DNA of 64,000 nucleotides from Paraburkholderia lycopersici (GCF_900096975.1 NZ_FMYQ01000013.1:112369-176368); one strand, 5' to 3'; positions 26,312 to 35,494 are shown, numbered from the stretch's first letter. The notes: a model not told the origin generated them from the letters alone. Numbers and translations are program-made.

Positions 26312-28747
26312 ATGAACGCAACCGACACCCCCGCCCACCCGCCGCTCTCCGACGACCTGCTGCGCCGCATGGACGCCTGGTGGCGCGCGGCCAACTATGT
26401 CTCGGTCGGACAGATCTATCTGCTCGCCAATCCGCTGCTGCGCGAACCGCTCCAACTCGCGCACGTGAAGCCGCGCCTGCTCGGCCACTGGGGCACGACG
26501 CCGGGCCTGAACTTCCTCTATACGCACCTGAACCGCGTCATCAGCGAGCGGGATCTCGACGTGCTCTTTCTTGCGGGACCCGGGCACGGCGGCCCCGCCG
26601 TCGTCGCGAACACCTGGCTTGAAGGCACCTACAGCGAGACCTGGCCGAACGTCCCGCTCGACGCGGAAGGCATGGCCGCGCTCTTCAAGCAGTTCAGCTT
26701 TCCGGGCGGCATTCCGAGCCACGTCGCCCCGCAAACGCCCGGCTCGATCCACGAAGGCGGCGAACTCGGCTACGCGCTCTCGCACGCGTACGGCGCGGTG
26801 TTCGACAACCCGGACCTGATCGTCGCCTGCGTGGTCGGCGACGGCGAAGCCGAGACGGGCCCGCTCGCCACCGCCTGGCACTCGAACAAGTTCCTCAATC
26901 CAGCCACGGACGGCGCCGTGCTGCCCATCCTCCATCTGAACGGCTACAAGATCGCGGGACCGACGGTGCTCGCGCGCATCGGCGACGACGAGCTTGCCTC
27001 GCTCATGAAGGGCTACGGCCACGAGCCGATCTTCGTGGAGGCCGAGGAACCCGACGTCGCGCACCGCCTGATGGCCACCGCGTTCGACACGGCGTTCGAC
27101 GAAATCGCACGCATCCAGAAGGCCGCGCGCGAGCTCGCCGACGAGAACGGCGCGCTGCCGCCCGGCTACCCGCGCCCGCGCTGGCCCATGATCGTGATGC
27201 GCACGCCCAAGGGCTGGACGGGCCCGAAAACGGTCGATGGCCAGAAAACCGAAGGCTCGTGGCGCTCGCACCAGGTGCCGCTCGCCAACATCGCGAAGCC
27301 GGGGCATCTCGCGCAGCTCGAAAGCTGGATGCGCAGCTACAAGCCCGAGGAGCTCTTCGACGCGCAAGGCCGCCTCGTGCCCGACATTGCCTCGCTCGCG
27401 CCCAAAGGCGAAAAGCGCATGAGCGCCAACCCGCGCTCGAACGGCGGCGGCCGCGTGCGTGAGCTGCGCGTGCCGCCATTCGAGCACCACGCCGTGGACG
27501 TGCCGGCCCCAGGCCAGGTGGAAGCCGAGGCCACGCGCGTGATGGGCGCGTTCCTGCGCGAAGTGATGCGCGTGAACGATCCCACGCGCAACTTTCGTAT
27601 CTTCGGGCCGGACGAAACGGCCTCGAACCGCTGGAGCGACGTGTTCGACGTGACCTCGCGCACCTGGCTCGCCGGGCGCACGCCCGACGACTTCCAGCTC
27701 GCCACCAACGGCCGCGTGATGGAAATACTCTCCGAGCACACTTGCCAGGGCTGGCTCGAAGGCTATCTGCTGACGGGGCGGCACGGCTTCATGTCGTGCT
27801 ACGAGGCGTTCATCCACATCATCGATTCGATGTTCAACCAGCACGCGAAGTGGCTGAAAGTGATCCGCGAGATTCCGTGGCGTCGGCCACTGCCCTCGCT
27901 CAACTACCTGCTGACCTCGCACGTGTGGCGCCAGGACCATAACGGCTTCAGCCACCAGGACCCGGGCTTCATCGACTATGCGGTGAACAAGAAGTCGGAC
28001 ACGGTGCGCGTCTATCTGCCGCCCGACGCCAATACGCTGCTCGCCGTGACCGACCACGTGCTGCGCACGTGGAACCGCATCAACATCATCGTGGCGGGCA
28101 AGCAGCCGCAGGCGCAATGGCTCGACATGGACGCCGCCATCCGCCATTGCGCGGACGGCATCGGCATCTGGCAGTGGGCCAGCAACGACGACGGCGGCGA
28201 ACCCGACGTCGTCATGGCCTGCGCCGGCGACGTACCGACGATGGAAACGCTGGCGGCCGTGGACCTGCTGCGCACGTGCCTGCCCGACCTGAAGATCCGC
28301 GTGGTGAACGTGGTGGACCTGATGACGCTCGAACCCGCCGACCGCCATCCGCATGGCCTGCCGGACGCCGACTTCAACGCGCTGTTCACCACCGACAAGC
28401 CCGTGATCTTCGCGCACCACAGCTACCCCTCGCTGATCCACCGGCTGACGTACCGGCGCGCCAATCACACGAACATCCACGTGCACGGCTTCATCGAGGA
28501 GGGCACGACGACCACACCGTTCGACATGACCGTGCTTAACCGCCTCGACCGCTACCACCTGTGCGAAGCCGTGATCGACCGCGTGGACGGACTCGCGCAG
28601 CGCGCGGCGCACCTGCGCCAGACGCTGCACGACAAGCTGGCCGCACACCGCCGCTACGTGGACGAGTACGGTGACGACATGCCCGAGATCCGCGACTGGC
28701 GCTGGCCGGCGCCACGCAGCGCAGAGGGCGGCAGCGAAACGTCCTAG
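26312..28747 (+). CDS. xfp: Xylulose-5-phosphate/fructose-6-phosphate phosphoketolase
   Basis: 811 residues, standard length; GGAG 7 bases before ATG 26312. Thiamine-diphosphate enzyme with family blocks GQIYLLANPLLREPL, LLGHWGTTPGLNF, GPGHGGPAVVANTWLEGTYSE, VGDGEAETGPLATAWHSNKF, and the late RIFGPDETASNRW and EWLEGYLLTGRHG-like segment (QGWLEGYLLTGRHGFMSCYE). It splits xylulose-5-P (or fructose-6-P) with phosphate to acetyl-phosphate plus glyceraldehyde-3-P (or erythrose-4-P), allowing acetyl-P formation without pyruvate. No acetate kinase or phosphotransacetylase lies in the window. Confidence 0.96.
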   Translation: MNATDTPAHPPLSDDLLRRMDAWWRAANYVSVGQIYLLANPLLREPLQLAHVKPRLLGHWGTTPGLNFLYTHLNRVISERDLDVLFLAGPGHGGPAVVANTWLEGTYSETWPNVPLDAEGMAALFKQFSFPGGIPSHVAPQTPGSIHEGGELGYALSHAYGAVFDNPDLIVACVVGDGEAETGPLATAWHSNKFLNPATDGAVLPILHLNGYKIAGPTVLARIGDDELASLMKGYGHEPIFVEAEEPDVAHRLMATAFDTAFDEIARIQKAARELADENGALPPGYPRPRWPMIVMRTPKGWTGPKTVDGQKTEGSWRSHQVPLANIAKPGHLAQLESWMRSYKPEELFDAQGRLVPDIASLAPKGEKRMSANPRSNGGGRVRELRVPPFEHHAVDVPAPGQVEAEATRVMGAFLREVMRVNDPTRNFRIFGPDETASNRWSDVFDVTSRTWLAGRTPDDFQLATNGRVMEILSEHTCQGWLEGYLLTGRHGFMSCYEAFIHIIDSMFNQHAKWLKVIREIPWRRPLPSLNYLLTSHVWRQDHNGFSHQDPGFIDYAVNKKSDTVRVYLPPDANTLLAVTDHVLRTWNRINIIVAGKQPQAQWLDMDAAIRHCADGIGIWQWASNDDGGEPDVVMACAGDVPTMETLAAVDLLRTCLPDLKIRVVNVVDLMTLEPADRHPHGLPDADFNALFTTDKPVIFAHHSYPSLIHRLTYRRANHTNIHVHGFIEEGTTTTPFDMTVLNRLDRYHLCEAVIDRVDGLAQRAAHLRQTLHDKLAAHRRYVDEYGDDMPEIRDWRWPAPRSAEGGSETS

Positions 28748-28796
28748 GTCGCGCCGATACCCGCTTGGGGCACGTCTCGGTCAGGCCTCGGCGCGC

Positions 28797-29774
28797 TCAG
28801 ATCGAGGCTGGCTTCGTGCGCCCGAACACGCGCGCGAATGCCGTGACGAACGCGTCGAGCCGCGCCGAATCGAGACTGTCGATGCCCGCCGCGCCCACCC
28901 GCCCGTTTCCGCCGGGGAACACGCGGCAGAGCTCGTCGGCGCCGCGCGGCTCCGTGAGCGGCGCGCGCACGCTCACCGCGTAATTGCCGTCCGCGTTCAC
29001 GCTCAGCACCGCGTGCGCGCGCGACGGCTCCTCGTTGGCGAGCGCATTGGCGAACACGCCGCGCACGCGGCGCGCCCACGGCTCGTCGGGCAGCACGCAC
29101 ACACTGCCGTACTGCAACGCGATGAGCGGCGCGATCGCCTGGGCCTGCTCCAGATCGTCTTCCCGGCAACGCGCAAGCCGCGTCACGATGGGCTCCGCGG
29201 CGATGAAGTCGAACGGGCTTTCGTAGGGCTTCATCGTCGAGTACAGGTCGAGCGGCGCGATCATGAGGTCTTCGACGCTGTCGCCGTACGCGTTGTAGTT
29301 GATCGACTCGCCGAGCTCGCGCAACTGCGCGATCTGCGCGGCGTCGAGCCCGGCCTGTTGCGCAAGCGCGCGCGCCGTCTCGGGCAGATTGTCGCCCCAC
29401 GCCGCCGCAATCGCCCATGGCCGGTAGCGGCCGGCGAGGTGGCGGTCGACGAGCACGCTCGTACAGACCTGCGCCGTCGTGTCGATATGCGCGACGAGAT
29501 TCAGGCACACCGGCAGTTCGCCCGCGTGGTGATGGTCGAAATACTCGACCGCGACGTTCTTTGCGAGCAGCGCCATGAGCGCCGCGCGGTTCACGTCGAA
29601 CGAGATGTCGAGGACCGTGAGCGAGTCGCCGGGCTGAGCGGGCACGCGCTCGACGAGCGCGATGTCGCGCTTCGTGCCGGTGATGAGGGTCGCTTCGCGC
29701 GGCCTTGCGAGCCGCAGTTGATGCAGCGCGCAGATGCCGTCCGCGTCGCCGTTGAATACGTCGAAATGCGCCAT
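28797..29774 (-). CDS. DHH-family phosphoesterase
   Basis: 325 residues; CGGAG before ATG 29774. N-terminal NGDADGICA (DxD metal motif) and YFDHHHAGELP (DHH motif), then the DHHA1-like C-terminal domain with GGNGRVGAAGIDS near the end. Mn-dependent hydrolase of phosphodiester or phosphomonoester bonds in the cytoplasm; related proteins act on nanoRNA or cyclic dinucleotide products, but the substrate here is not known. Converges on the phosphoketolase gene, with 49 bases between stops. Confidence 0.9.
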   Translation of the reverse strand: MAHFDVFNGDADGICALHQLRLARPREATLITGTKRDIALVERVPAQPGDSLTVLDISFDVNRAALMALLAKNVAVEYFDHHHAGELPVCLNLVAHIDTTAQVCTSVLVDRHLAGRYRPWAIAAAWGDNLPETARALAQQAGLDAAQIAQLRELGESINYNAYGDSVEDLMIAPLDLYSTMKPYESPFDFIAAEPIVTRLARCREDDLEQAQAIAPLIALQYGSVCVLPDEPWARRVRGVFANALANEEPSRAHAVLSVNADGNYAVSVRAPLTEPRGADELCRVFPGGNGRVGAAGIDSLDSARLDAFVTAFARVFGRTKPASI

Positions 29775-29980
29775 GTCTCCGAGGTTCCGTTGGGTTGAAC
29801 TAGACAGTATCGCGCAGCGTCGCCGGATTGCACAAAAGGCGCAAGCAGCCGATGCCTGCGCAAGCCGTTTCGATCAAGCCCGGTCCATGCCACGCAACGG
29901 GCGGCCGACGCGCGCTCGCGTGTATGCTCGGCTGTAACCCTTGACCTCCTCCGCCCCGGATTTCCACCTTGGCCACGCCG

Positions 29981-31672
29981 ATGTCCGACAGTCCGCTCTC
30001 CCGCCATAGCTTCAACCGTCAACGAGCGGCGCGCCGCCATGGCCGCCTCGTCAACGCCGCGCTTTCGCGGGCCTCGACTTATGCGCATCCGGCCGGGCGC
30101 GTCGTGCGCATCGAAACGCATATCTCCGTCGTGTTTCTCGCCGGGAGGTACGCGTACAAGATCATGAAGCCCGTCGACTTCGGTTTCGTCAATTTCCTGC
30201 GACTCGATTCCCGACGCCGATGCTGCGAAGCCGAGATCCGGCTGAATGCGCCCTTTGCGGGACCGATTTATTGCGACATAGGCGAGCTGTATTTCGATGG
30301 AAGGCGCTGCAGGCTCGGGCGCGGCGTCAGCACCGAAGCGCGGCCGGGCATGCGCGGCAAGTACAAGGTGTTCGACTACGCGGTCCGTATGCGCCGCTTC
30401 GACCAGCGCCTGCTGTTCTCGAACCTGCTCGCGCACGGCGAACTGGGCGCCGCCGACATCGACGCCGCCGCAACGAAGCTCGCCGATAGCCATCAGCACG
30501 CTCGCCGGGCTGGTCACGGCCCGCTCGCGCCGGCGGCGCGGCTCGGTTCCGCGGCGCTGCTGCGCGAGCAGGTGCTCGCGGCGCTTGCACCGCTCGAATC
30601 CGACCCGCGCACCGCGCAAGCGGTCCAGAGCGCCGCGCTGCGCGCGGCTTGCGAAAGCGAACTCGCGAGGCTCGCGCCGCATCTCGATGCGCGCCGCGCC
30701 AACGGTTTCGTGCGCGCCTGCCACGGCGACCTGCATCTCGACAATATCGTGCGGCGCGGCCGCCACGCGCTGATGTTCGATTGCATCGAATTCAGCGAAG
30801 AACTGCGCTGGATCGACGTGACCTGCGATCTCGCGTTCCTGCTGATGGACCTGCGCGCGCATGACGAGGCGAGGCATGCGCACCGTTTGCTCAACCGCTA
30901 TCTCGAGGCGACAGGCGATTTCGCGGGCCTTGCGGCGCTGCGGCTCGATGTTGTCTACCGCGCGCTGGTGCGGGCGCTCGTGGCGCTGCTCAAGGCAGGG
31001 CCGCCTGGACAACACGACGCGGGCGCGAGCGCAAACAACTTCTCGCGCTACATCGAGCTGGCCGCAAGCGAGTCGCGCACCATGCGCGAGCGCGCGCCGT
31101 GGCTCCTGCTGTGCCACGGCTTTTCGGGTTCGGGGAAATCCGTGGCGAGCCGCGCGTTCGCGGAACTTAGCGGTGCAATCCGCATATCGAGCGATCTTGA
31201 GCGCAAGCGCCGCGCGCCATTCGCAGCGCCCTCGCTCGCCGCACTGCCCGCTAGCGCCTATACGAAGACCGCGCTCGACGCCCACTACGAACGCCTTGTC
31301 GCGCATGCGCGCAACGTCCTGAATGCGGGCTATACGGCGCTCGTAGACGCGACGTTTATCAAGGCGACGCATCGTGCGCAATTTGCCGCGCTCGCGCACG
31401 AACTGAACCGGCCGATGCTGATCCTGAACTTCACTGCGCCGCAAGCACGCCTGATCGAGCGCGTGAATGCACGGGCGAGCGGGCCGCACGACGCTTCCGA
31501 CGCGGGCGCCGAAGTCCTCGCCGCGCAGCTTGCGCAAGCGGATCCGCCAGGTCCGCAAGAACGGCAGTACACCGTCGATCTCGATACCGACGTGCCGATC
31601 GGGACTTTCTCTCGCGCGCGGTGGTGGGCACCGCTGCTCGGGCGCATGCGCGCGGAGGATGGGAGTTTTTGA
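29981..31672 (+). CDS. Bifunctional aminoglycoside-phosphotransferase-like / P-loop kinase protein
   Basis: 563 residues from ATG 29981 (TTG 29969 is in frame; neither has a clear ribosome site). N-terminal APH/kinase-like domain (about 30-350): FLAGRYAYKIMKPVDFGFVNF lysine region, CHGDLHLDNIVRRG catalytic loop, and the metal Asp in MFDCIEFSEELRWIDVTCDLAFL. C-terminal AAA/zeta-toxin-like P-loop domain (about 375-560) with HGFSGSGKS Walker A and a DATF motif. Such fusions are widespread in proteobacteria and annotated as AAA ATPases; physiological substrate unknown. Confidence 0.88.
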   Translation: MSDSPLSRHSFNRQRAARRHGRLVNAALSRASTYAHPAGRVVRIETHISVVFLAGRYAYKIMKPVDFGFVNFLRLDSRRRCCEAEIRLNAPFAGPIYCDIGELYFDGRRCRLGRGVSTEARPGMRGKYKVFDYAVRMRRFDQRLLFSNLLAHGELGAADIDAAATKLADSHQHARRAGHGPLAPAARLGSAALLREQVLAALAPLESDPRTAQAVQSAALRAACESELARLAPHLDARRANGFVRACHGDLHLDNIVRRGRHALMFDCIEFSEELRWIDVTCDLAFLLMDLRAHDEARHAHRLLNRYLEATGDFAGLAALRLDVVYRALVRALVALLKAGPPGQHDAGASANNFSRYIELAASESRTMRERAPWLLLCHGFSGSGKSVASRAFAELSGAIRISSDLERKRRAPFAAPSLAALPASAYTKTALDAHYERLVAHARNVLNAGYTALVDATFIKATHRAQFAALAHELNRPMLILNFTAPQARLIERVNARASGPHDASDAGAEVLAAQLAQADPPGPQERQYTVDLDTDVPIGTFSRARWWAPLLGRMRAEDGSF

Positions 31673-31676
31673 GGCT

Positions 31677-31699
31677 GCGGCGGACTCGTAATCCGCCGC
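31677..31699. terminator. Hairpin between convergent genes
   Basis: GCGGCGGA and TCCGCCGC (8 bp) around a 7-base loop, just after the kinase gene stop and before the transposase-fragment stop. No clear T tract, so termination is probable but not certain. Confidence 0.5.
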
Positions 31700-31715
31700 C
31701 CGTGCCGCGTATCGC

Positions 31716-32132
31716 TCAACGCTCTGCGAATGGCCGCACGAGCGGCCAGCGCAGCGTGGAAGACACCGGAAAACGCGGCTTGCGGCCAACGGGCGCGTGC
31801 TGCGGCTGCATGCGTGCGGCCATCGCCATGCACAGGGCGAGTCCGTCTTCGCCGTATAGATGCTCCATGGCGCGATGCACGAGGCCGGCGTCGAACCACA
31901 GCTTGAAGCGGCGGTGGCAGGTGCGGAAATCGGGGTAGCGCTCGGGCAGCTTCGACCAGACCGAGCCCGTTGCCAGTACCCAGAGAACTCCTGCGAAAAC
32001 GAGGCGGGGGTTGTGCGCGGGGCGCCCGCGGCGGCGTCCGTCAAGGCGGGCTTCGTGAAAGATCGGCTCGATGCTGCGCCACTGGCTATCTGTCAATTCA
32101 GGAGATATGCGGGAAGACATCTGATGATCCAT
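31716..32132 (-). CDS. Solo N-terminal IS5-type transposase domain (DUF4096-like)
   Basis: 138 residues: the conserved N-terminal domain of IS5/IS4 transposases (LTDSQWRSIEPIF, GRRRGRPAHNPRLVFAGVLWVLATGSVWSKLPERYPDFRTCHRRFKLW). The downstream DDE catalytic core is absent: after about residue 100 the frame diverges into an unrelated Arg/Pro tail and stops. No terminal inverted repeats or target duplication were found around it. Either a relic of an insertion sequence or a domesticated DNA-binding domain; similar stand-alone ORFs occur in Burkholderia-group genomes. Confidence 0.7.
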   Translation of the reverse strand: MDHQMSSRISPELTDSQWRSIEPIFHEARLDGRRRGRPAHNPRLVFAGVLWVLATGSVWSKLPERYPDFRTCHRRFKLWFDAGLVHRAMEHLYGEDGLALCMAMAARMQPQHAPVGRKPRFPVSSTLRWPLVRPFAER

Positions 32133-32282
32133 GTGAGGTTATCTGACACAACCTGACCAAATTAGCCTCACGATCCGCAAGAAAATATCGGACTATGCCT
32201 AAAAATCGAGACGCCCCGCGACCTGTGTGACAGCCGGCGTTGCGCTACACTGCGCCATCCCGGCTTCGTTGACGGATTCCCA

Positions 32283-33110
32283 ATGGCGCCTTCCTCCAGT
32301 TCAAAAGTCCGGCGCGGCCGGATTCGCGTCGGCATCGGCGGCTGGATCTATGCGCCGTGGCGCGGCGTGTTCTATCCCGATGGGCTCGCGCAGCGCCGCG
32401 AACTGGAGTATGCGAGCCGCCATCTCTCGACGCTGGAAATCAACAGCACGTACTACGGCGCGCAACGCCCCGAAAGCTTCGCGCGCTGGCACGACGAAAC
32501 GCCCGAAGATTTCGTGTTCTCGCTGAAGGCCCCGCGCTTCGCGATGAATCGCCGGGTGCTGGCCGAAGCCGGTGCGACGATTGAGCGCTTTCTGGGTGGC
32601 GGCGTGCTGAACCTGCGCGGCAAGCTCGGCCCGATCAACTGGCAGCTCACGCCGGGCAAGCGGTTCGATCCCGAGGACTATGCGCGATTTCTCGAACTGC
32701 TGCCCGAGCAAGCCGAAGGCCGTCCGCTGCGCCACGCGCTGGAAGTGCGCGACAAGAGCTTTTGCACGCCGGAGTTCGTCGCGCTCGCGCGCCGGCACAA
32801 GGCGGCGATCGTCGTCTCGGGCGACTCCGGCTACCCGCTGATCGCCGACGCGAGCGCGCCGTTCGTCTACGCGCGCATCATGGGGACGGCGGCCGCTCAC
32901 CCGCAAGGCTATGCTCCCGCCGATCTCGACCGCTGGGCCGAGCGGGCGCTCGCCTGGTCGCGCGGCGAGACACCAGCCGATCTCGCCACCTGCGCGGCGC
33001 CGCTCGCCGCCAAGACCGGCCGCGACGTTTATCTCTACGTCATCAGCGGTTTCAAGGAACGCAACCCGGCAGCGGCCATGGCGTTGATCGAGCGCCTCGG
33101 CGCGAGCTAG
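32283..33110 (+). CDS. DUF72 family protein
   Basis: 275 residues from ATG 32283 (ACGGA upstream, weak). TIM-barrel-like DUF72 motifs: RVGIGGWIYAPWRGVFYP, LEINSTYYGAQRPESFARW, FVFSLKAPRF and ALEVRDKSF, ending with YVISGFKERNPAAA. Cytoplasmic, unknown activity (YecE/UPF0759 group). The flanks give no functional context. Converges with rpoN. Confidence 0.92.
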   Translation: MAPSSSSKVRRGRIRVGIGGWIYAPWRGVFYPDGLAQRRELEYASRHLSTLEINSTYYGAQRPESFARWHDETPEDFVFSLKAPRFAMNRRVLAEAGATIERFLGGGVLNLRGKLGPINWQLTPGKRFDPEDYARFLELLPEQAEGRPLRHALEVRDKSFCTPEFVALARRHKAAIVVSGDSGYPLIADASAPFVYARIMGTAAAHPQGYAPADLDRWAERALAWSRGETPADLATCAAPLAAKTGRDVYLYVISGFKERNPAAAMALIERLGAS

Positions 33111-33270
33111 CCGCCTGGCGCTGCGGCCCATGTTCCCGATGTTGTCGTGAACTTTACGGGACATCGAAGCGGCGCGCGTAACGTAACGTGCTGTCCACAC
33201 GTTGCGCTACGCCGGTCACGCGCCGCGGACCTTCCCCCCGCTTTTCGGCACGCAAGCGGGACAGCGCGCC

Positions 33271-34803
33271 TCAAATCTGTCGACGCATTTCCGCGGCCGG
33301 CAGCTTCATCATCTGCCGATACTTCGTGACCGTGCGTCGCGCGACCTGCACGCCCTGCTTTTCGAGCTCCTGCGTGAGCACGACGTCCGAAAGCGGATCG
33401 CGCGGATCTTCGGCGTCGATCATCTCCTTGATGAGCGCGCGCACCGCCGCCGCCGAGCAGGTACCACCCGTGCGCGTCTCCAGTTCGCGCGGGAAGAAGC
33501 GCTTGAACTCGAAAATGCCGCGCGGCGTGGCCATGTACTTGTTGCCGGTCGCGCGCGAAACGGTCGATTCGTGCAGGCCCAGTTCGTCGGCCACGTCGCG
33601 CAGCAGCATCGGTCGCAGCGCGATTTCGCCGTACTGGAAGAACGCCTTCTGCCGCGCGACGATGCACTCGCCCACGCGCAGGATCGTCTCGCAGCGCTTG
33701 TGCGCGTTGCGGATCAGCCAGCGTGCTTCCTGGAGCTGCTGCGCGAGCGGCGAGCGGCTCGTCTGGTCCGAGCGCGCGAACATTTCCGCGTAAAGCTTGT
33801 GGATGCGCGCGCGCGGCTCGATGGCCGGGTTCACGCTCACCACCCACTTGCCGCGCACCTGACGCACGATCACGTCCGGAATGACATAGCCGCCGTCTGC
33901 GCGGCCATAGTGGTTGCCGGGCTTCGGGTCGAGCCGGCGCACGAGCGCGATCGCGGCCTGCAGCGACGCGCCGTCGCAACCGAGCTGACGCTGCAGCTCG
34001 CCGTGCTCGCGGCGCGCGAGACGTTCGAGATGCTGCGAGACGATCTGCAGCGCAAGTTCGCGGTGCGGCGTGACGTGAGGCATCGCCTCCAGTTGCAGCG
34101 CGAGACATTCGGAAAGCGAGCGCGCGCCGATGCCGGGGCGGTCGAGCGTCTGGACGACGCGCAACGCCACGCGCAGGCGGTCCTCGTCGAGCGTGTCGCC
34201 TACGCCCTCCACTTCGGCGAGATCGGCCAGATCCTGGCGCAGATAGCCGTCGTCGTCGAGCGCCTCGATCACGACCTGCGTGGCCACGCGGTCGAGGTCG
34301 TCGAGCGGGGAGAGGCGCAGCGCCTCGTGCAGTTGCTCGCGCAACGAAACGGGCACGCGTACCCAGTCGGAAGCGTCGGACTCGCCATCCTCGCCGCCGC
34401 GATAGCTCGACGTGCGCAGCGAGGCCGGCGACGGCAGTTCGGCAGGATAGCCCGAGCCCTCTTCGCCGTAGGCGGACTCGGCGTAGGAGGTTTCGCCGTA
34501 GGGCGAAGCGTCCTGCGGCATGCCGGCGTCGAGGCCGGACTCGCCGGCGCCTGCGGTCGCCACGGCCGGCGCTTCGGCCGCGGCCGTCGCCGCGGAACCG
34601 ATGCCGGCTGCGCCGCCGGCGGCTTCGGCAGCCTCGCCGGTCTCCGAGGCGGGCGGCACATATTCGAGGAACGGATTGGTGTCGAGCGCCTCGCGCAACT
34701 CCTGCTGGAATTCGAGCGACGACAGTTGCAGCAGCCTCACCGCCTGCTGAAGACGCGGCGTGAGCGCCAGGTGCTGGCGCGCGTGTAACGCGATGGATGG
34801 CAT
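33271..34803 (-). CDS. rpoN: RNA polymerase sigma-54 factor
   Basis: 510 residues from ATG 34803. N-terminal activator-interacting region (LALTPRLQQAVRLLQLSSLEFQQELREALDTNPFLE), acidic/Ala-rich region II about 50-140, the core-binding domain, then the DNA-binding part with HTH (LGLHESTVSRATGNKYMATPRGIFEFKRFF) and RpoN box (ARRTVTKYRQMM). It directs RNA polymerase to -24/-12 promoters with enhancer-binding proteins. The usual rpoN neighbours (lptB, hpf, ptsN) are absent, so this is probably a second copy. A -24/-12 promoter lies at 34846-34860, which excludes a start at 34845. Confidence 0.95.
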   Translation of the reverse strand: MPSIALHARQHLALTPRLQQAVRLLQLSSLEFQQELREALDTNPFLEYVPPASETGEAAEAAGGAAGIGSAATAAAEAPAVATAGAGESGLDAGMPQDASPYGETSYAESAYGEEGSGYPAELPSPASLRTSSYRGGEDGESDASDWVRVPVSLREQLHEALRLSPLDDLDRVATQVVIEALDDDGYLRQDLADLAEVEGVGDTLDEDRLRVALRVVQTLDRPGIGARSLSECLALQLEAMPHVTPHRELALQIVSQHLERLARREHGELQRQLGCDGASLQAAIALVRRLDPKPGNHYGRADGGYVIPDVIVRQVRGKWVVSVNPAIEPRARIHKLYAEMFARSDQTSRSPLAQQLQEARWLIRNAHKRCETILRVGECIVARQKAFFQYGEIALRPMLLRDVADELGLHESTVSRATGNKYMATPRGIFEFKRFFPRELETRTGGTCSAAAVRALIKEMIDAEDPRDPLSDVVLTQELEKQGVQVARRTVTKYRQMMKLPAAEMRRQI

Positions 34804-34845
34804 GGCGATTCCGTTGTTGAATGAATGAGTAGTGAGCCCGTTCAC

Positions 34846-34860
34846 GCAACACTCATGCCA
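34846..34860 (-). promoter_or_regulatory. Sigma-54 (-24/-12) promoter of rpoN
   Basis: Minus strand reads TGGCATGAGTGTTGC: GG and GC separated by exactly 10 bases, against consensus TGGCACG-N4-TTGC. Predicted transcript start near 34834, giving a leader of about 30 bases before the rpoN ATG. The 340-base intergenic region 34804-35143 holds this and the divergent promoter at 35092, and no gene. Confidence 0.7.
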
Positions 34861-35091
34861 GTTTTTACAACGCCCTGTTTTGAAACGGGATCGGGGCTTG
34901 CGGCGCCTGCCGTGTGCGCGTCTTCTCCGGCCCCGTCGTGGTGGTTTTTACAAACGAGCGGAAAAATTGTGTCGCGCCCCCGGAATAGCCAGGCGCGGCG
35001 CGGCGAATCCGCGCCGTCCGCGATATCCGGCGGCTTCAGCAGCTTCCGGACGGCTTTCAAGGGACCGCCCGGGCCGCGCGCGACATGGCGC

Positions 35092-35105
35092 GGCACGAAC
35101 CTTGC
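35092..35105 (+). promoter_or_regulatory. Sigma-54 (-24/-12) promoter of the BON gene
   Basis: GGCACGAACCTTGC matches GGCACG-N4-TTGC at every defined base with GG-N10-GC spacing. Predicted start near 35117, followed by AAGGGAG (35133-35139) and ATG 35144. Confidence 0.75.
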
Positions 35106-35143
35106 GGAACGAGCCGGCGACCACAACCAGAAAGGGAGTAGCC

Positions 35144-35488
35144 ATGAAGCGCAATCTCACCCTCAAGACCGCGGCCGGCGCCGCCTGCATGACGTTCGCA
35201 CTGATGGCCGGTGCCCAGACCACGAACGACAGCGCGCCGTCAGGTGGTTCCGAATCCGTGGGCCAGCACGTTGACGACGCAACCATCACCACCAAGGTCA
35301 AGGCCGAGCTGATGGGCGCGAAGAACGTCAAGTCCACGCACATTCACGTGAAAACCCGCAAGGGTGTGGTTTCGCTCACGGGCACGGTGCCGAGCGCCGA
35401 GGACCGCGACAACGCGAAGCAGGTCGTGGAAGGCGTTTCGGGCGTGACCTCGGTGAAGAACCACCTGAAGGTCTCCTCGGCGGGATGA
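35144..35488 (+). CDS. Periplasmic BON-domain protein
   Basis: 114 residues from ATG 35144 (AAGGGAG upstream). Signal peptide ending MAGAQ, then one BON domain (about residues 40-112): DDATITTKVKAELMGAKNVKSTHIHVKTRKGVVSLTGTVPSAEDRDNAKQVVEGVSGVTSVKNHLKV. OsmY-like; BON domains bind phospholipid and stabilise the envelope under osmotic or other stress. Divergent from rpoN, with its own -24/-12 promoter, so it is a candidate member of the sigma-54 regulon. A perfect 15-bp terminator follows. Confidence 0.92.
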   Translation: MKRNLTLKTAAGAACMTFALMAGAQTTNDSAPSGGSESVGQHVDDATITTKVKAELMGAKNVKSTHIHVKTRKGVVSLTGTVPSAEDRDNAKQVVEGVSGVTSVKNHLKVSSAG

Positions 35489-35494
35489 TGTAAC

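Noticed and set aside
26189..28648. 819-residue minus frame over the phosphoketolase gene
   Set aside because: Antisense shadow; the plus frame carries every phosphoketolase motif.
29591..32044. 817-residue minus frame opposite the two-domain kinase
   Set aside because: Antisense shadow, composition dominated by Arg/Ala, no start signal.
34804..34845. Earlier rpoN start (MNGLTTHSF...)
   Set aside because: It lies at or before the predicted -12 element, so it would not be on the transcript.
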